NCBI RefSeq assembly: GCF_000499845.2
Contig: NC_023755.2
Location: 34,705,253-34,769,252, forward strand
Reading direction: 5' to 3'
Length of the DNA stretch: 64,000 nucleotides
Source of the DNA: Phaseolus vulgaris
Taxonomy: Eukaryota > Streptophyta > Magnoliopsida > Fabales > Fabaceae
Shown: piece after piece, positions 62,498 to 64,000 of the stretch
How the letters are laid out: the number at the start of each line of letters is the position of its first letter
How positions within the stretch are numbered: the stretch's first letter is position 1
Notes under the pieces: generated by a model
Told to the model about the DNA's origin: nothing
The model's database searches: none
What the model saw: only the letters and a program-made list of their open reading frames with translations
Translations under genes and position numbers: made by a program

Positions 62498-62618
62498 AAT
62501 CGTCGCCTGCTGATGGTGGTGGTCCTTTTCGTGTGAGACAGTTGGGCATGAAAATATTCTATATTTCTTGTCAACCTTAAACTATTGTACTGATCGGTAG
62601 CTAAAGATGTGAGGTTTT
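62498..62618 (-). other. Upstream flank of the LINE ORF1
   Basis: About 120 bases between the ORF1 start and the solo LTR; probably LINE 5' leader. No other feature is seen. Confidence 0.35.
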
Positions 62619-63689
62619 TGTTAGAATAGATGGCTTAAACAAGAGGGGGATGAATTTTTTGTCAAAGATTTTCGCAAAACTTGATTAAGAATGAACCTTT
62701 ATCAAACAAACACAGATAAGCACTTAAGGAAAGCAATCAAACAATGATACAAAAACTGTTTTCAGAATTTTAACCAATTGAAATTGTGTTTTAATCGGTT
62801 ATTTATACCAGCAGCAAAAACAAACACAAACATTTATAAGGAGTTAGAGAAAGAGATATTTACACAACAATTTTATACTAGTTCATTCAACCTTAAGCTA
62901 CATCCAGTTCTCAGAACAACCTCTGATTTCCACTAGTAATCAAATCTAGATTACACAAATACACCACAAAGAGGTGACCTTGAAAACCACAAGATCCACT
63001 CACCCTCTTTGCAACACTGCACACCTCAAGTCAGAACACCTTCTTACTTTGCAGGATTTCACACACTTACAGTTGTAATGAAAGAACAATTACAAGAACT
63101 TTGAAAGGGATAGAAAACACCTAAGATTTATACAAAACAGGAAGCCATATGATTAGATCTTGTACCAATGCAAAGCTTTAACAAAAATCTTGCAAAACCT
63201 TTGAAAAGTTCTTTCAAAAACAAATCTCAATCTCTATTTCAAACTCTGTAAAACTTGTTATTTTGTTTTGAAAGAAAGGCTATATTTATAGCACTTGAAA
63301 TCTAGCCGTTTAAGGCAGCATTAATGAGCTAAAACAGTTTTGATCACATTCAAAACAGTTAAAACAGGTTTTCAAAAAACTGTTATGAAAACACACATTT
63401 AACCGGTTTAATGGGTTAGGTAGTTACATAACCAATTCAAAAAATAGTTTCAAAACCTTTAAGTCAGCTAAGTGACAAACAACCGATTATATCGATAAAT
63501 CAACCGATTGTTTTTTCTTTGCTTGGAAAAACACTTTGTTTATTTAAAACAAATTGATTAAGCTTTGTACAAGGATTAAAAACTGATCTTAACATAGATT
63601 TTAAACATCCTAATCTAAACCCAAACAAAAAGCAGCACAACTTCAAACTTGAACTTGGATTTGAAACATCAAAGCTCCCATGCTCAACA
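62619..63689 (-). repeat. Solo Sirevirus-type LTR
   Basis: On the - strand TGTTGAGCATGGGAGCTTTG...TTCTAACA, 1071 bp, TG...CA bounded. No gag, pol, primer site or polypurine tract adjoins it. Flanking pentamers gtttt (62614-62618) and atttt (63690-63694) differ at one base, compatible with an aged target duplication left after LTR-LTR recombination. It matches the LTRs at 14727-15312 and 50673-51565 and contains several AACCGATT, AATCGGTT and ATCGAT motifs. Confidence 0.7.
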
Positions 63690-64000
63690 ATTTTGATGTT
63701 GATCTATCATAGAGTTCCCCAACTATAACCAAGTACATAGTTGATGAATGGGAGTTTAAGTTATTGCACATGTTCAACAACTAGCAACATACAACATATA
63801 TAACTTAGTTTATATATGTCAGCATGATATAATAGACTTTAGATATGTGTTATGACATATTAATATCCCTACCTATCTTGAGTCTTCCTAACCTAGAATG
63901 AATTAACTATTATTATTGTAGTCAGTCTTCCCTACACACAATGTTTTTAGGTATAAAACAAGACATTGTCATCAATTTGAATATGAGAAATAGCCTATGT
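63690..64000. other. Right-edge non-coding sequence
   Basis: No gene or element end could be supported in the last 311 bases. Confidence 0.4.

Overview
This is plant nuclear DNA: strongly AT-rich, with intron-containing genes, plant-type retrotransposons, foldback elements and no bacterial-style gene packing. The protein families and the abundance of Sirevirus-type copia elements with AACCGATT-rich LTRs suggest a legume, probably of the bean/cowpea/soybean group. That placement is an inference from family resemblance; no search was run.

Only two ordinary host genes are convincing. A six-exon NADP-dependent alkenal double-bond reductase lies on the + strand (3020-8438), with two decayed exons of a tandem duplicate at the left edge (441-1025). 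A three-exon R2R3-MYB of the GAMYB class lies on the - strand (26642-23676). Its coding sequence carries what looks like a decayed miR159 target site at the place where its relatives keep an intact one.

The rest is mostly transposon-derived. From 7.7 to 29.4 kb there are foldback elements with CACTA-type ends (three with exact 3-bp target duplications), the 3' end of a CACTA transposon, a cluster of palindromes, two minisatellites and a truncated Sirevirus. From 30.3 to 37.8 kb there are two copia elements on the - strand: one has lost its integrase core and RT active site, the other has lost RT and RNase H. From 38.9 to 45.2 kb there are LINE remnants, one 5'-truncated and bounded by an 11-bp target duplication. 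From 46.0 to 47.0 kb there are two inverted-repeat elements related to one at 1.4 kb. From 48.6 to 50.7 kb there is a Ty3/gypsy pol relic.

The right end (50.7-63.7 kb) is a nest. A LINE ORF1 on the - strand is split by a complete 10.07-kb Sirevirus (52163-62233) with 1.6-kb LTRs, a perfect 5-bp target duplication (ctttc), a Met-tRNA-type primer site, two polypurine tracts, gag, pol and an extra 431-residue ORF downstream of pol. The LTRs differ at about 13 positions, so insertion was recent, yet gag and pol carry several stops and frameshifts while the extra ORF is fully open. A second Sirevirus-type LTR flanks the nest on each side. I see no clearly new biological system; the best leads are the extra Sirevirus ORF, the decayed miR159 site and the recurrent palindrome clusters.
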